Notes under the pieces: model-generated
Databases searched by the model: none
What the model was told of the DNA's origin: nothing
What the model saw: the letters and a program-made list of their open reading frames with translations, nothing else
Assembly: GCF_039602135.1 (NCBI RefSeq)
Contig: NZ_CP125942.1
Span: 186,001 to 250,000, forward strand
From: Glutamicibacter sp. B1
GTDB taxonomy: Bacteria > Actinomycetota > Actinomycetes > Actinomycetales > Micrococcaceae
Length of the DNA: 64,000 nucleotides
Direction of reading: 5' to 3'
Translations under genes and position numbers: made by a program
Shown here: positions 28,613 to 36,998 of the stretch, piece by piece
Layout: the number at the start of each line of letters is the position of its first letter
Position numbering within the stretch: position 1 is the first letter of the stretch

Positions 28613-28637
28613 AGTCCAACAATATACTTGGACTTCC
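28613..28637. promoter_or_regulatory. candidate MarR operator, site 2
   Basis: AGTCCAA-N8-TTGGACT is a perfect 7-bp dyad, overlapped by TACTTGGACTTCC, which matches site 1 at 26081. It lies between the divergent MarR and acyl-CoA dehydrogenase starts. Confidence 0.5.
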
Positions 28638-28660
28638 TAAGGTTTGGAAGGAGAACCCCA

Positions 28661-29803
28661 ATGGACCTATTAGGAGTGACACAACAGCTGAGCGATCGCG
28701 AACATGAACGCCTGCTGGAAGTGCGAGAACTAGTGCAGAACAAGATCCGTAAACAGTCCATCGAATACTGGAACCGCGAAGAGTTTCCAGCTCAGCTGGT
28801 GAAGCTACTTGCCCAGCAAGGGTTGGCAGGACTCCAGTTAGAGTCGTGTTCGCATCTTTTGCGAGGCCTTATACACGCGGAAATCGCCCGTGCGGACATT
28901 TCACTATCTTCGGTGGTGGGCATCCACAATGAGCTGGTGGTCGGAATGCTCGATGAGCTCGGTTCCGAAGAGCAACGCGCTCGATGGTTGCCCAAGCTCA
29001 CGGCTTTTGATGCCTTTGGCGCATTTGCCCTGACTGAACCCGAGCACGGTTCGGATATTGCCGGGGGAGTCCAATGCTCCGTTAAGCGTGACGGTGACGA
29101 ATATGTCATTAGTGGCGCCAAGCGATGGATTGGCATGGGAACCTTCAGCGACTTCACCTTACTGTGGGCCAAGGATGCAGAAAGTGGTGAGCTCGGAGCC
29201 TATCTCGTGGAATCCGATCGTCCCGGATTTTGCGCAACCAAGATTGAACACAAGATCGGTTTGCGAATCATACAAAATGCGGACATCACCTTTGATCAGG
29301 TACGTATCCCACTGGCCAATAAGCTTCCTGGCGCTTCATGTTTTTCTTCCGCTAACGGGCTGTTGATGCAATCCCGCGCGTGGGTCGGGTGGCAGGCGGT
29401 GGGTGCGATGATGGCAACTTTTGATATTTGCAAGGCCTATGCCCTTGAACGTCAGCAGTTCGGCCAGCCCATTGCTTCCTTCCAGCTGATTCAACAGTCA
29501 TTAGCGCAGATCGCAGGAAACCTCAGCCTCTGTCTATCCATGATGAGTGATATTGCGCGTAAGCAGGAGCGTGGCGACTTGCAGATGGTTGATGCGGCCA
29601 TGGCTAAGTCCACCGCAACGCGGCTTGCGCGAGAATCTGCGTCGTTGGGTAGGGCATTGATGGGTGGCAATGGTGTGGTCAGTGATTTTGAAATGGGGAA
29701 GGTGTTCTGTGATGTCGAAATCCTGCACACCTATGAGGGCACCTATGAAATCAACTCGCTCATTGTGGGCAGAGCGCTGACTGGAGTGAGTGCTTTTGTC
29801 TAG
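28661..29803 (+). CDS. acyl-CoA dehydrogenase
   Basis: A 380-aa FAD enzyme of the acyl-CoA dehydrogenase family. It shows FALTEPEHGSDIAGG near residue 123, the WIGMG flavin segment near 158, and RQQFGQPIASFQLIQ near 265. The likely catalytic Glu is in HTYEGTYEINSLIVGRAL near residue 360, the position used by the glutaryl-CoA/isovaleryl-like branch. Given the neighbours, isobutyryl-CoA is a reasonable substrate, but the sequence is also close to glutaryl-CoA dehydrogenases. Start ATG 28661 follows GGAAGGAG by seven bases. Divergent from the MarR regulator. Confidence 0.88.
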   Translation: MDLLGVTQQLSDREHERLLEVRELVQNKIRKQSIEYWNREEFPAQLVKLLAQQGLAGLQLESCSHLLRGLIHAEIARADISLSSVVGIHNELVVGMLDELGSEEQRARWLPKLTAFDAFGAFALTEPEHGSDIAGGVQCSVKRDGDEYVISGAKRWIGMGTFSDFTLLWAKDAESGELGAYLVESDRPGFCATKIEHKIGLRIIQNADITFDQVRIPLANKLPGASCFSSANGLLMQSRAWVGWQAVGAMMATFDICKAYALERQQFGQPIASFQLIQQSLAQIAGNLSLCLSMMSDIARKQERGDLQMVDAAMAKSTATRLARESASLGRALMGGNGVVSDFEMGKVFCDVEILHTYEGTYEINSLIVGRALTGVSAFV

Positions 29804-29836
29804 TGTGCAGTGATCCGGAGAGCAAATAAAAAATTT

Positions 29837-29873
29837 CTAACAAGTACTTTCCAATCTGGAAAGTACTTGTTAG
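29837..29873. promoter_or_regulatory. perfect 16-bp inverted repeat before a membrane-protein operon
   Basis: CTAACAAGTACTTTCC and its exact complement flank AATCT. Each arm contains the palindrome AAGTACTT, with centres 19 bases apart. It lies 40 bases upstream of ATG 29914 and no T-run follows. An operator for two dimers of the winged-helix protein encoded at 30551 fits better than a terminator. Confidence 0.6.
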
Positions 29874-29913
29874 AGTTGAGGTGTTCAAAGGTTCACAGCA
29901 AAGGAGAAAGACC

Positions 29914-30117
29914 ATGAAGGCAACGTTCAACACCTGGTGCATCGCATCGATCATCTTGGCTGGAGTCGCATTTTTTGCTCTCGCCCTGAGCGTGTACTTC
30001 ACCGGACAAACAATTCTGCTCTACGTCGGCCTGGGAGTGTTCCTGGCGGTCACCATGACCATGACCAGCATCATGGCTCAGCGTCAGCGCAAGTCAAGCA
30101 AGGGTGAAATCAAATGA
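29914..30117 (+). CDS. small two-pass membrane protein
   Basis: A 67-aa protein with two hydrophobic segments (about residues 8-28 and 33-52) and a basic tail (QRQRKSSKGEIK). The start is set by AAAGGAG seven bases before ATG 29914. No family recognised. First gene of a three-gene overlapping operon that ends with a winged-helix regulator. Confidence 0.75.
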   Translation: MKATFNTWCIASIILAGVAFFALALSVYFTGQTILLYVGLGVFLAVTMTMTSIMAQRQRKSSKGEIK

Positions 30118-30554
30118 ACTCGGAAAAGGAGCTGAATCCTGCGGAGCAACTAGCTGCGCTGGGCAAGGCCCAGCAAGCCATGGATCAGGCCTCCGGATAC
30201 GGGGCAAAGTTGATGGGGACCTATTGCATCGTGCTCGGTCTTCTTATCGGAGGACTTGCAGCTCTCTTGCAGATCTACCGACCCGATGAGAACTTCGCTG
30301 GGTTCATCGTTATCATTTCCCTGTTCGCCGTAGCTGTTATCGCAATGTCGCTGGCCTACGGAAAGCTGTATCGTTCGCTTCCGCGGGGATTCTCAAAAAT
30401 GTACCTGCGAGGTTTTGTGGCCAGCATGGTGCTCTACGCGGTAGCCCTGGCAATAATGAGCGCAGGACCGTTTGCGTGGCCCACCGTGCTGCTCATCGGT
30501 GTTGTCGTCGCCGCACCATTGTGCGTGACCGGAATTGCGATGGTACGGAAATGA
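30114..30554 (+). CDS. four-pass membrane protein of unknown function
   Basis: A 146-aa protein with four hydrophobic segments (about residues 35-54, 63-82, 98-117 and 121-142) after a short soluble N-terminus (EKELNPAEQLAALGKAQQAM). It overlaps both neighbours by four bases (ATGA), so all three are coupled. Families of this layout, paired with a winged-helix protein, are widespread in Actinobacteria, but no function is established from sequence. Confidence 0.78.
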   Translation: MNSEKELNPAEQLAALGKAQQAMDQASGYGAKLMGTYCIVLGLLIGGLAALLQIYRPDENFAGFIVIISLFAVAVIAMSLAYGKLYRSLPRGFSKMYLRGFVASMVLYAVALAIMSAGPFAWPTVLLIGVVVAAPLCVTGIAMVRK

Positions 30555-30850
30555 TTGCTCATGCCCGCGACCGGCTCAACGATGACTTTTCGAACCCGCT
30601 CAGACTTTCAATCATGGGATCTCTTCAAGCCGTTGATGAGGCTGATTTTAAATCACTCAAGGAAGCCCTTGGTGCGTCAGACTCGGTACTTTCACGACAT
30701 CTGAGCGCACTGGAGGCCGGAGGCTATGTCCAGATCAAAAAAGGGTACGTAGGCAAAAGGCCTCGTACCTGGGCGAAGCTTACTTCGACCGGGCACAAGG
30801 CCTTTGCACAACATGTTCAAGCGCTGAAAGAAATCACCGGCTTGATGTAA
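30551..30850 (+). CDS. winged-helix transcriptional regulator
   Basis: A 99-aa single-domain winged-helix protein of the HTH_34/MarR-like type: NPLRLSIMGSL, then DFKSLKEALGASDSVLSRHLSALEAGGYVQIKKGYVGKRPRTWAKLTSTG. Nearly all of it is the DNA-binding domain, with no ligand domain. ATG 30551 overlaps the membrane-protein stop. It probably autoregulates the operon through the inverted repeat at 29837-29873. Confidence 0.85.
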   Translation: MIAHARDRLNDDFSNPLRLSIMGSLQAVDEADFKSLKEALGASDSVLSRHLSALEAGGYVQIKKGYVGKRPRTWAKLTSTGHKAFAQHVQALKEITGLM

Positions 30851-30853
30851 CTT

Positions 30854-31678
30854 CTAGGCCCGCCACCACTGATCCCAGTAGGTGGCGGGTACTGCGCGCT
30901 TATGGCGTGAAGTAAGGAAGCGTTTTTCAATGGCTTCGGCCGCCGCTACAGCAATTTCACGGCCCTCAAGATAGTCATCAATCTGTTCATAGCTCAGGCC
31001 GAGTTCTTCTTCATCCGCGCGTTGAGGTTGGCCATCAAGTAGGTCAGCAGTTGGTTTCTTAGCCCACAGCAGTTCAGGGGCCTGTAATTCACGGAGCAGG
31101 GCCTGGTTCTGTCGTTTGTTCAGTCCAGCCAACGGCAACAGGTCAGCTCCGCCATCGCCAAACTTGGTGAAGAACCCAGTGACGGATTCAGCCGCATGGT
31201 CAGTGCCCAACACCAACATGCCACGGTCCCCAGCGATGGCATATTGCACGATCATGCGGGTGCGTGCCTTAGCATTTCCACGGTTAAAGTCGCTGATCTT
31301 CGGGTGTCCAGCATCGGCCAAGGCTTCGTCGAGTGCGGCGACCGGCTTGGCGATATTAACTTCAAATTGCTCGTCGGCGCCAATAAAGTCCATAGCCGCG
31401 GCAGCATCATCGGCATCGTGCTGCACCCCATGTGGCAGGCGTACCGAAACAAAACGTGCCTCGCCCCCGGCTTCGCGGACTTCCTGGACTGCCAGCTGCG
31501 CTAGGCGCCCGGCTAGGGTGGAATCAATTCCGCCAGAAATCCCCAAAACAAAACCCTTAGCCCCGGTGGCGGCGAGGTAGTCCTTGAGGAAGTCGACGCG
31601 ACGACGGATCTCCTGCGCGGCGTCGATTTCTGGGCGTACACCCAACTCTTTAATGATTTCTGCTTGCAATTCACGCAT
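30854..31678 (-). CDS. nadE: ammonia-dependent NAD+ synthetase
   Basis: A 274-aa NAD synthetase converting deamido-NAD, ATP and ammonia to NAD. The ATP-pyrophosphatase loop [13 protein letters not shown] is near residues 44-56, followed by [31 protein letters not shown] near 158-188. There is no N-terminal glutaminase domain, so it uses free ammonia. A 9-bp hairpin (30859-30867/30881-30889) lies within its last codons and may terminate this gene and the convergent regulator, whose stop is three bases away. Confidence 0.94.
   Translation of the reverse strand: MRELQAEIIKELGVRPEIDAAQEIRRRVDFLKDYLAATGAKGFVLGISGGIDSTLAGRLAQLAVQEVREAGGEARFVSVRLPHGVQHDADDAAAAMDFIGADEQFEVNIAKPVAALDEALADAGHPKISDFNRGNAKARTRMIVQYAIAGDRGMLVLGTDHAAESVTGFFTKFGDGGADLLPLAGLNKRQNQALLRELQAPELLWAKKPTADLLDGQPQRADEEELGLSYEQIDDYLEGREIAVAAAEAIEKRFLTSRHKRAVPATYWDQWWRA
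30859..30889. terminator. hairpin spanning the end of nadE
   Basis: CCCGCCACC/GGTGGCGGG with an ACT/AGT extension, located in the 3' end of nadE next to the convergent regulator gene. No other terminator is seen between them. Confidence 0.5.
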
Positions 31679-31777
31679 GACATTAATCCTAGGCAGTGGG
31701 CACGAGACGAGAACGCCGAATACAGCGTTTGCCTCGAAAGTTAATCTGTTCTCAACATACCCTGTAGCGTTTGACGT

Positions 31778-32215
31778 TTACTCTTGTTCTTCTTCCGGTG
31801 CCCAACCGAGATTGCGAGCCATCTTTTCCAGAGTCTGTACGACGGCGTCATATTCGGAGCCGTCGAGATCTTGGCCGAACTGGGTGCGAATCTTTTCTAC
31901 CAGCTCGCTGAGTTTGAGTAGGGAGATATGGCCGCGGTCGGTGATTGAATATTCTGCGTCGTTCGTGGTCACCCACCCTGACTCCACCAGCTCCGCCAGA
32001 TGCTCGCTCAAGGTCTGAGGCTCATCCTCTGAAGCAAAGAATGGCGACAGGCCGGCATTGAGCTGCGCTTCGGTGGCGGGACGTTGTTCCAGCAGGTTTA
32101 GCACCTGCCATTGCCGGCGTGTCACGCCATGCTCTTCTAAGGTCGCTGCAAACTGCTCGTCAATCAGCGAATCCACCAATTTTAACCAGTAACCCAAGGG
32201 GCGTTGTGCGTTCAT
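31778..32215 (-). CDS. MarR-like winged-helix regulator
   Basis: A 145-aa protein with MarR-type features: VTRRQWQVLNLLEQRPATEAQLNAGLSPFF, LSEHLAELVESGWVTTNDAEYSITDRG. It lacks the classical DxR wing. It is divergent from pyrE and alone on its strand; its target cannot be told from context. Confidence 0.82.
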   Translation of the reverse strand: MNAQRPLGYWLKLVDSLIDEQFAATLEEHGVTRRQWQVLNLLEQRPATEAQLNAGLSPFFASEDEPQTLSEHLAELVESGWVTTNDAEYSITDRGHISLLKLSELVEKIRTQFGQDLDGSEYDAVVQTLEKMARNLGWAPEEEQE

Positions 32216-32254
32216 AAAATCAGCCTAGCGATGATGCCGACTAGAATCGAGGGT

Positions 32255-32812
32255 ATGAGCGAAACCAGCGCCCGTGAGCGACTAAAAGAACTAATCCAAG
32301 AACTAGCCATTGTGCGCGGCAAGGTCATCTTGTCTTCGGGCAAGGAAGCTGACTACTACATCGATTTGCGTCGAGTTACCCTGCACCAGGAAGCCTCAGG
32401 GTTGGTCGGCGAAGTCATGCTTGATCTGTTCGATGAAGCAAATCTTGAATTCACCAATGTTGGTGGCTTGACCATGGGAGCTGACCCGGTCGGCACCGCC
32501 ATCATGCACACTGCCCGCGCTAAGGATCGCGCTATCGACGCCTTCGTTGTGCGCAAGGCGCAGAAGTCCTACGGCATGGGTCGTCAGGTCGAAGGGCCAA
32601 GCGTTGAAGGACGCGACGTGATCGTGCTGGAAGATACCTCCACCACCGGTGGCTCGGCGTTGACTGCAGTTGAAGGCGTGCGCAAGGCCGGTGGCAACGT
32701 GATTGCCGTTGCCGTGATCGTGGATCGCGATACCGGGGCTAAGGAACGCATCGAAGCTGAAGCTGGAGTTCCTTACCTGTTTGCCTACGGCAAGACCGAG
32801 CTGGGCCTGTAA
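32255..32812 (+). CDS. pyrE: orotate phosphoribosyltransferase
   Basis: A 185-aa enzyme of pyrimidine synthesis that joins orotate and PRPP to make OMP. Marks are SSGKEADYYIDLRRVTLH near residue 30, GGLTMGADPV near 70, KSYGMGRQVEG near 105 and the PRPP loop DVIVLEDTSTTGGSAL near 122-137. ATG 32255 is chosen, as family members begin close to this point; a frame open to 32204 adds residues without resemblance. The other pyr genes are not nearby. Confidence 0.93.
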   Translation: MSETSARERLKELIQELAIVRGKVILSSGKEADYYIDLRRVTLHQEASGLVGEVMLDLFDEANLEFTNVGGLTMGADPVGTAIMHTARAKDRAIDAFVVRKAQKSYGMGRQVEGPSVEGRDVIVLEDTSTTGGSALTAVEGVRKAGGNVIAVAVIVDRDTGAKERIEAEAGVPYLFAYGKTELGL

Positions 32813-32831
32813 ACAGCAAGATATCCTGGCG

Positions 32832-32868
32832 AAACCCATCATTGTGAATGTCTGCAATGGTGGGTTTT
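32832..32868 (+). terminator. terminator of pyrE
   Basis: A 13-bp stem with one G-U pair (AAACCCATCATTG against CAATGGTGGGTTT) is followed by TGTGCTTTAGTTTTT. Confidence 0.75.
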
Positions 32869-32965
32869 GTGCTTTAGTTTTTGCGCGGTGCAGGAGAGGT
32901 ATGAACAGCTCCGCGAAGTCGGAGAAGGACGAGTGATGGACACACCCGTAATTATTGGATAGTAG

Positions 32966-33694
32966 TCAGGCAGTTCGCCGGCGTAGGGTCAACGAGCCAA
33001 CAAGAAGTGCCACCGCGATCCACGCGACGATTACCAGCATGCTGATTCCAGTAGCAGAATCTGTTGTCCCCGCCGCGACGTCCGAGAGGGCGTCGATGGC
33101 GTGGGAGAGCGGCAGCCAGTCTCCAATAGATTCGAGGACCGAAGGGAGCTGATTCCTGGGCAAAATAATTCCAGCTAACAAAAACTGCGGGATCACGAGG
33201 GCCGGCATGAATTGCACGACTTGGAATTCGGTGCGGGCGAAAGCACTGGCCATGAGCCCCAGACTGATCCCTAACAGTGCATCAAGCGCGGCAACGGCGA
33301 AAAGCAGCCAGAAGCTTCCCGATATTTCTAGACCACAAACCCAGATCGCGAAGCTTGTGGCGATGAGGGTTTGAACGATGGCAATGAGAGTGAAAGCTAG
33401 CGCGTAGCCAAAGATGAATTCTCCCTTGGCCAACGGCAGGCTCAGAAGCCGTTCAAGTGTGCCACTGCGTCGTTCCCGAAGTGTGGCAATGCTCGTCACG
33501 AGAAACATCACCACAAAAGGAAACAGCGCGATCATGGACGGGCCGATCCGCTGGAAAGCTGGAGTATCGGTAAATATCCAAGCAATCAGGCCTATCAGCA
33601 GGCTGGGGACCACGAGCATTAAAGCAATGGTGCGCGGGTCATGACGTACTTGGTTCAAGACCCTGCCTGCTGTGGCTAATGTTCTGCGCATCAT
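32966..33694 (-). CDS. ABC-2 type transporter permease
   Basis: A 242-aa membrane protein with six hydrophobic segments and the ABC-2 pattern: an N-terminal LNQVRHDPRTIALMLVVPSLL, the central RERRSGTLERLLSLPLAKGEFIFGYAL loop and FVPALVIPQFLLAGIILPRNQLPSVL-type segment after it. It pairs with the ATPase just upstream, whose stop overlaps this start by four bases. The system likely exports a drug or lipid-like compound; the substrate is unknown. Confidence 0.88.
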   Translation of the reverse strand: MMRRTLATAGRVLNQVRHDPRTIALMLVVPSLLIGLIAWIFTDTPAFQRIGPSMIALFPFVVMFLVTSIATLRERRSGTLERLLSLPLAKGEFIFGYALAFTLIAIVQTLIATSFAIWVCGLEISGSFWLLFAVAALDALLGISLGLMASAFARTEFQVVQFMPALVIPQFLLAGIILPRNQLPSVLESIGDWLPLSHAIDALSDVAAGTTDSATGISMLVIVAWIAVALLVGSLTLRRRTA

Positions 33695-34482
33695 TTGCTC
33701 TCTTCCGCTGTGGCGCGGTGTCGAGGCGCTGAAACTGGGGCGGATGGTGCGTCACTTTGCGGATCTGAAGTTCCTGAATCAATGAGTTTCAAAAAAGCTC
33801 CCTCAGGATCGGTCGCGCCAGTACGTTTCATGAGCTCGAAGGGCGATAGCTGGGCGAGTATTTTTCCTTCGCGGAGTAGCAAGATTTGATCGCAACGCAT
33901 GGCCTCGTCCATAACGTGACTAGAAACTACCAAGCAGATTCCGGTGGAAGCTAGGCGCGCGAAGAGATCCCAAAGATCCGCGCGCAGTACTGGGTCAAGC
34001 CCGACAGTGGGCTCATCAAGGATGACGATTTCTGGGTTGCCGAGGAGGGCAATAGCCAAGGAGACACGATTGCGTTGGCCACCAGAAAGATCGATGACCA
34101 AGCGTGATGCCTGCTCAGCAAGATCTGTACCTTGGATGACACGATTCACTTCATCGGTGCTGAGCCCAAGAATATTGGCGAAATAGGTGATGTTCTGTCT
34201 AACCGTTAAGTCGTCATAGACGCTGGCTGCCTGAGTCATGTAGCCGACCTTGCGTCTTAAGGATTTGCTTCCGGCTGACTGGCCGAGCGCGGTGACCGAA
34301 CCGCTGGTGATGATCTGGTTGCCAACGATGCTGCGCAGGAGTGTGCTCTTACCACTTCCGCTGGGGCCCAGAAGGCCGATGATTTTGCCCGCTTCAAGCT
34401 GGAAGCTCAACTGGTCCAAGACCAGACTTTTGCCTCTCTTGACGCTGAGATCTTGCACGTCGATGCATACTGATTTATTCAT
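33691..34482 (-). CDS. ABC transporter ATP-binding protein
   Basis: A 263-aa ATPase with Walker A GPSGSGKST near residue 37, signature LSGGQRNR near 136, Walker B IVILDEPTVGLDP near 158 and the switch His in SSHVMDEA. It powers the ABC-2 permease encoded next. ATG 34482 is preferred because the conserved CIDVQDLSVKRG follows at once; the frame stays open to 34521, overlapping the TetR gene. TetR, ATPase and permease form one operon. Confidence 0.9.
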   Translation of the reverse strand: MNKSVCIDVQDLSVKRGKSLVLDQLSFQLEAGKIIGLLGPSGSGKSTLLRSIVGNQIITSGSVTALGQSAGSKSLRRKVGYMTQAASVYDDLTVRQNITYFANILGLSTDEVNRVIQGTDLAEQASRLVIDLSGGQRNRVSLAIALLGNPEIVILDEPTVGLDPVLRADLWDLFARLASTGICLVVSSHVMDEAMRCDQILLLREGKILAQLSPFELMKRTGATDPEGAFLKLIDSGTSDPQSDAPSAPVSAPRHRATAEESK

Positions 34483-34517
34483 CACATAATGAATTAGAGA
34501 CCCATACGGCAGGCAAG

Positions 34518-35156
34518 TCAATGCTTTTGAAGCGGAAGATCTTCGGTGAGATAACGCTGAATGGTGGGAGCAACCAGTTCGATGAGCTGATCTTCGCTCA
34601 TGGAAGCTATGGGCTCCAAGGAAACAACATAACGGGTGATAATCAGGCCAATAAATTGGCTAGCCACCAGAGCGATCCGTTCCTCGGCAGACTCTTCAGG
34701 CAGGCGCGAGCCAATGCGCGAGAAAATCTCCTTCTGGATGAAGGGTTTCAGGATTTTCGCGGCAGTATTACTGGAGATTAGTCCGCGCACCATGGCCACC
34801 GCGGGCGACCGAAAAGCGGGTTTTTGCCAGGTGGTAATCAGAGCCTTGGTTAGTGCGTAACCCAATTCATCTAAGGGTGCATTGATGGCCTGACCAACGA
34901 CATCTCCCGGATCGACCGGGATGTTCATGGTCTGGATAAACAGGTCGCTTTTATCCTTGAAGTAGTGGTGTACCAAGGCAGGATCAACTGAAGCTCTGCG
35001 GGCTACCGAACGCAGACTCGTCCCTTCGAAGCCGGCATGGGCAAACTCTTTGGACGCGGCTTTGAGGATCTTGATTCTTGTTGATCCAGTCGTGCTTCCC
35101 TTAGGGCGTCCGCGTTTTCGGGCTCCGGGAACTTCGTTGGGTACAGGCTCACTCAC
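34518..35156 (-). CDS. TetR family transcriptional regulator
   Basis: A 212-aa repressor. The N-terminal helix-turn-helix is TRIKILKAASKEFAHAGFEGTSLRSVARRASVDPALVHHYFKDKSDLF (about residues 21-68), and a ligand-binding helical domain follows. GTG 35156 is chosen; the open frame upstream is Pro/Ser/His-rich sequence with no resemblance. First gene of an operon with an ABC exporter, so it probably represses this pump until a substrate binds. Confidence 0.88.
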   Translation of the reverse strand: MSEPVPNEVPGARKRGRPKGSTTGSTRIKILKAASKEFAHAGFEGTSLRSVARRASVDPALVHHYFKDKSDLFIQTMNIPVDPGDVVGQAINAPLDELGYALTKALITTWQKPAFRSPAVAMVRGLISSNTAAKILKPFIQKEIFSRIGSRLPEESAEERIALVASQFIGLIITRYVVSLEPIASMSEDQLIELVAPTIQRYLTEDLPLQKH

Positions 35157-35206
35157 TGCTTTAGCATACGACGCGGGTAGGCCGATTGGTTGGTGCGCTG
35201 AGGAAC

Positions 35207-35240
35207 AGAATGAGGCCGGGCAGACGCCCGACCTCATTCT
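35207..35240. terminator. terminator of the HAD phosphatase gene
   Basis: A 15-bp stem with one mismatch (AGAATGAGGCCGGGC against GCCCGACCTCATTCT) and loop AGAC. It lies 13 bases beyond TAA 35254-35256, the stop the HAD gene would have without its frameshift. Confidence 0.78.
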
Positions 35241-35253
35241 TGGGTGTGGAGAG

Positions 35254-35388
35254 TTACTTCTTTGCTGCGGGGGCCTGTGCCGGTTGTGCGCCCTTAGCCA
35301 GTTCCGCGTGCAGGTTTGCGACGGATGGGTACTGCAGGTCAGGACGGAATGGGAAAGTGTCCATGTCATCTCGGGAAGTGATGCCGGG
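35254..35388 (-). other. out-of-frame C-terminal part of the HAD-IIA gene
   Basis: Read one frame over from the phosphatase, this stretch encodes TGITSRDDMDTFPFRPDLQ, then about 27 further residues ending PAAKK and TAA at 35254-35256. This is the normal C-terminus of actinobacterial HAD-IIA enzymes. Removing one G from GGG 35386-35388 joins it to the main frame. Confidence 0.75.
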
Positions 35389-36097
35389 TGAAGACCAGAG
35401 CGGTCAGCAGACCAGCTTCCATGCCTGCAACGATGTCGGTGTCCATACGGTCACCGATCATTGCGGTGGTTTCCGAATGCGCATCGATCCGGTTCAACGC
35501 GGAGCGGAACATCATAGGGTTTGGCTTGCCGACAACATATGGTTCGCGGTTGGTTGCACGCGAGATCAGTGCAGCAATCGCACCGGTTGCAGGCAGGAGG
35601 CCTTCGGCAGATGGTCCCGTTGCATCAGGGTTGGTGGCGATAAACTTGGCGCCACCTTCGATGAGGCGGATGGCCTTGGTGATCGCTTCGAAAGAATAGT
35701 TGCGGGTCTCGCCCAGAACGACGTAGTCAGGGTTCTGGTCGGTCATGATGAAGCCAGCTTCGTGCAACGCGGTGGTTAGGCCCGCCTCGCCAATCACGAA
35801 GGTGCGACCACCTGGACGTTGACGAGCCAAGAACTCCGCAGTGGCCATGGCTGAGGTCCAGATGTTTTCCTCTGGAACGTCCAAGCCTGAGGCCAACAAA
35901 CGGGCACGAAGGTCACGAGGGGTAAAGATGGAGTTGTTGGTCAGGACGAGGAAACGCAGATTGTTTTCACGCCAGTACCCCATCAACTCTGCGGCGCCTT
36001 TAACTGCCTGATTTTCGTGGACGAGAACACCGTCCATATCAGTAAGCCAGCACTTGATGTCATGGACGGTACGAGCAGCGCGGTTGGTAGTCGTCAC
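35366..36097 (-). CDS. HAD-IIA family hydrolase (NagD-like), frameshifted at the end
   Basis: A HAD-superfamily phosphatase with C2a cap, 243 aa as read. Motif I is WLTDMDGVLVHE near residue 17, motif II LTNNS near 52, the Lys is in VVGKPNP near 190, and motif III/IV GDRMDTDI near 216. Substrates of the group are small phosphorylated metabolites. The reading frame ends abnormally in FTRHHFPR, whereas the normal C-terminus follows in another frame to 35254. One extra C (plus-strand G) in a run of three explains it. About 44 residues after motif IV are lost as the sequence stands; the catalytic motifs are all upstream of the break. Confidence 0.85.
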   Translation of the reverse strand: MTTTNRAARTVHDIKCWLTDMDGVLVHENQAVKGAAELMGYWRENNLRFLVLTNNSIFTPRDLRARLLASGLDVPEENIWTSAMATAEFLARQRPGGRTFVIGEAGLTTALHEAGFIMTDQNPDYVVLGETRNYSFEAITKAIRLIEGGAKFIATNPDATGPSAEGLLPATGAIAALISRATNREPYVVGKPNPMMFRSALNRIDAHSETTAMIGDRMDTDIVAGMEAGLLTALVFTRHHFPR

Positions 36098-36235
36098 GAG
36101 GTGAAGTCCTCCCTGATGAAATTGTGGTGGGAGCTATCTGCATTGAAAGATTCCCCTGCTACTAGAAAGACTACACAGACTTGGGCGATTGCGCCGTGAA
36201 CAAGGGCACGATGAGAAAGAACTACGCTTAATAGC

Positions 36236-36892
36236 GTGAATCAAGAAACGCATGAGCCAGTTAACGACCCCAGCGAGCAGCATGTCATCGGAGTGGGCCC
36301 CTGGGAAGGCGAGCTACCGACCGATGATAAGTATGATCCGGAGCTGCTAGCCGAGGGTGACCGACGCAATGTTGCCGACAAATACCGTTACTGGAAAATG
36401 GACGCCATCATTGCCGACCTAGATGAGCGCCGCCACGACTTCCACATCGCCATTGAAAATTGGCAGCATGACATGAATATCGGCACGGTGGTCCGTAGCG
36501 CCAATGCTTTCTTGGCTAAAGAAGTACATATCATTGGACGCCGTCGATGGAATCGACGCGGCGCCATGGTTACAGATCGTTACCAGCACGTGCGTCATCA
36601 CCCAACCGTGGAGGATTTCGTGACCTGGGCTGAGTCTGAGGGGCTCACCATTTTGGGAATCGACATCTTCCCGGATTCCGTGCCGCTGGAAACTTATGAC
36701 ATTCCAAAGAACTGCGTTTTGGTGTTTGGCCAAGAAGGACCCGGTTTAAGTCCGGAAGTTCATGCGGCGGCTAAGGACACCTTGTCAATTGAACAATTCG
36801 GTTCTACGCGCTCCATTAACGCGGCCTCTGCTGCCGGAATTGCCATGCATGCATGGATCCGCAGACACGTTTTTGGGCAAACGGTAGGTTAA
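36236..36892 (+). CDS. SpoU/TrmH family RNA methyltransferase
   Basis: A 218-aa SPOUT methyltransferase acting on ribose 2'-OH in tRNA or rRNA. The three motifs are visible: NIGTVVRSANAF near residue 84, LVFGQEGPGLSPEV near 160 and IEQFGSTRSINAASAAGIAMHAW near 184. The start GTG 36236 lacks a good ribosome site. It is a single gene, divergent from the HAD phosphatase. Confidence 0.9.
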   Translation: MNQETHEPVNDPSEQHVIGVGPWEGELPTDDKYDPELLAEGDRRNVADKYRYWKMDAIIADLDERRHDFHIAIENWQHDMNIGTVVRSANAFLAKEVHIIGRRRWNRRGAMVTDRYQHVRHHPTVEDFVTWAESEGLTILGIDIFPDSVPLETYDIPKNCVLVFGQEGPGLSPEVHAAAKDTLSIEQFGSTRSINAASAAGIAMHAWIRRHVFGQTVG

Positions 36893-36998
36893 CGAGGAAA
36901 TTAATACTCAAGAGTATTAGTCGAGCATCTGGATTAGTTGGATTTTTAGGCCTACGCTGTTAATCGGTTATGAAAATGTGATCTGGGAGCGAGTGGCC

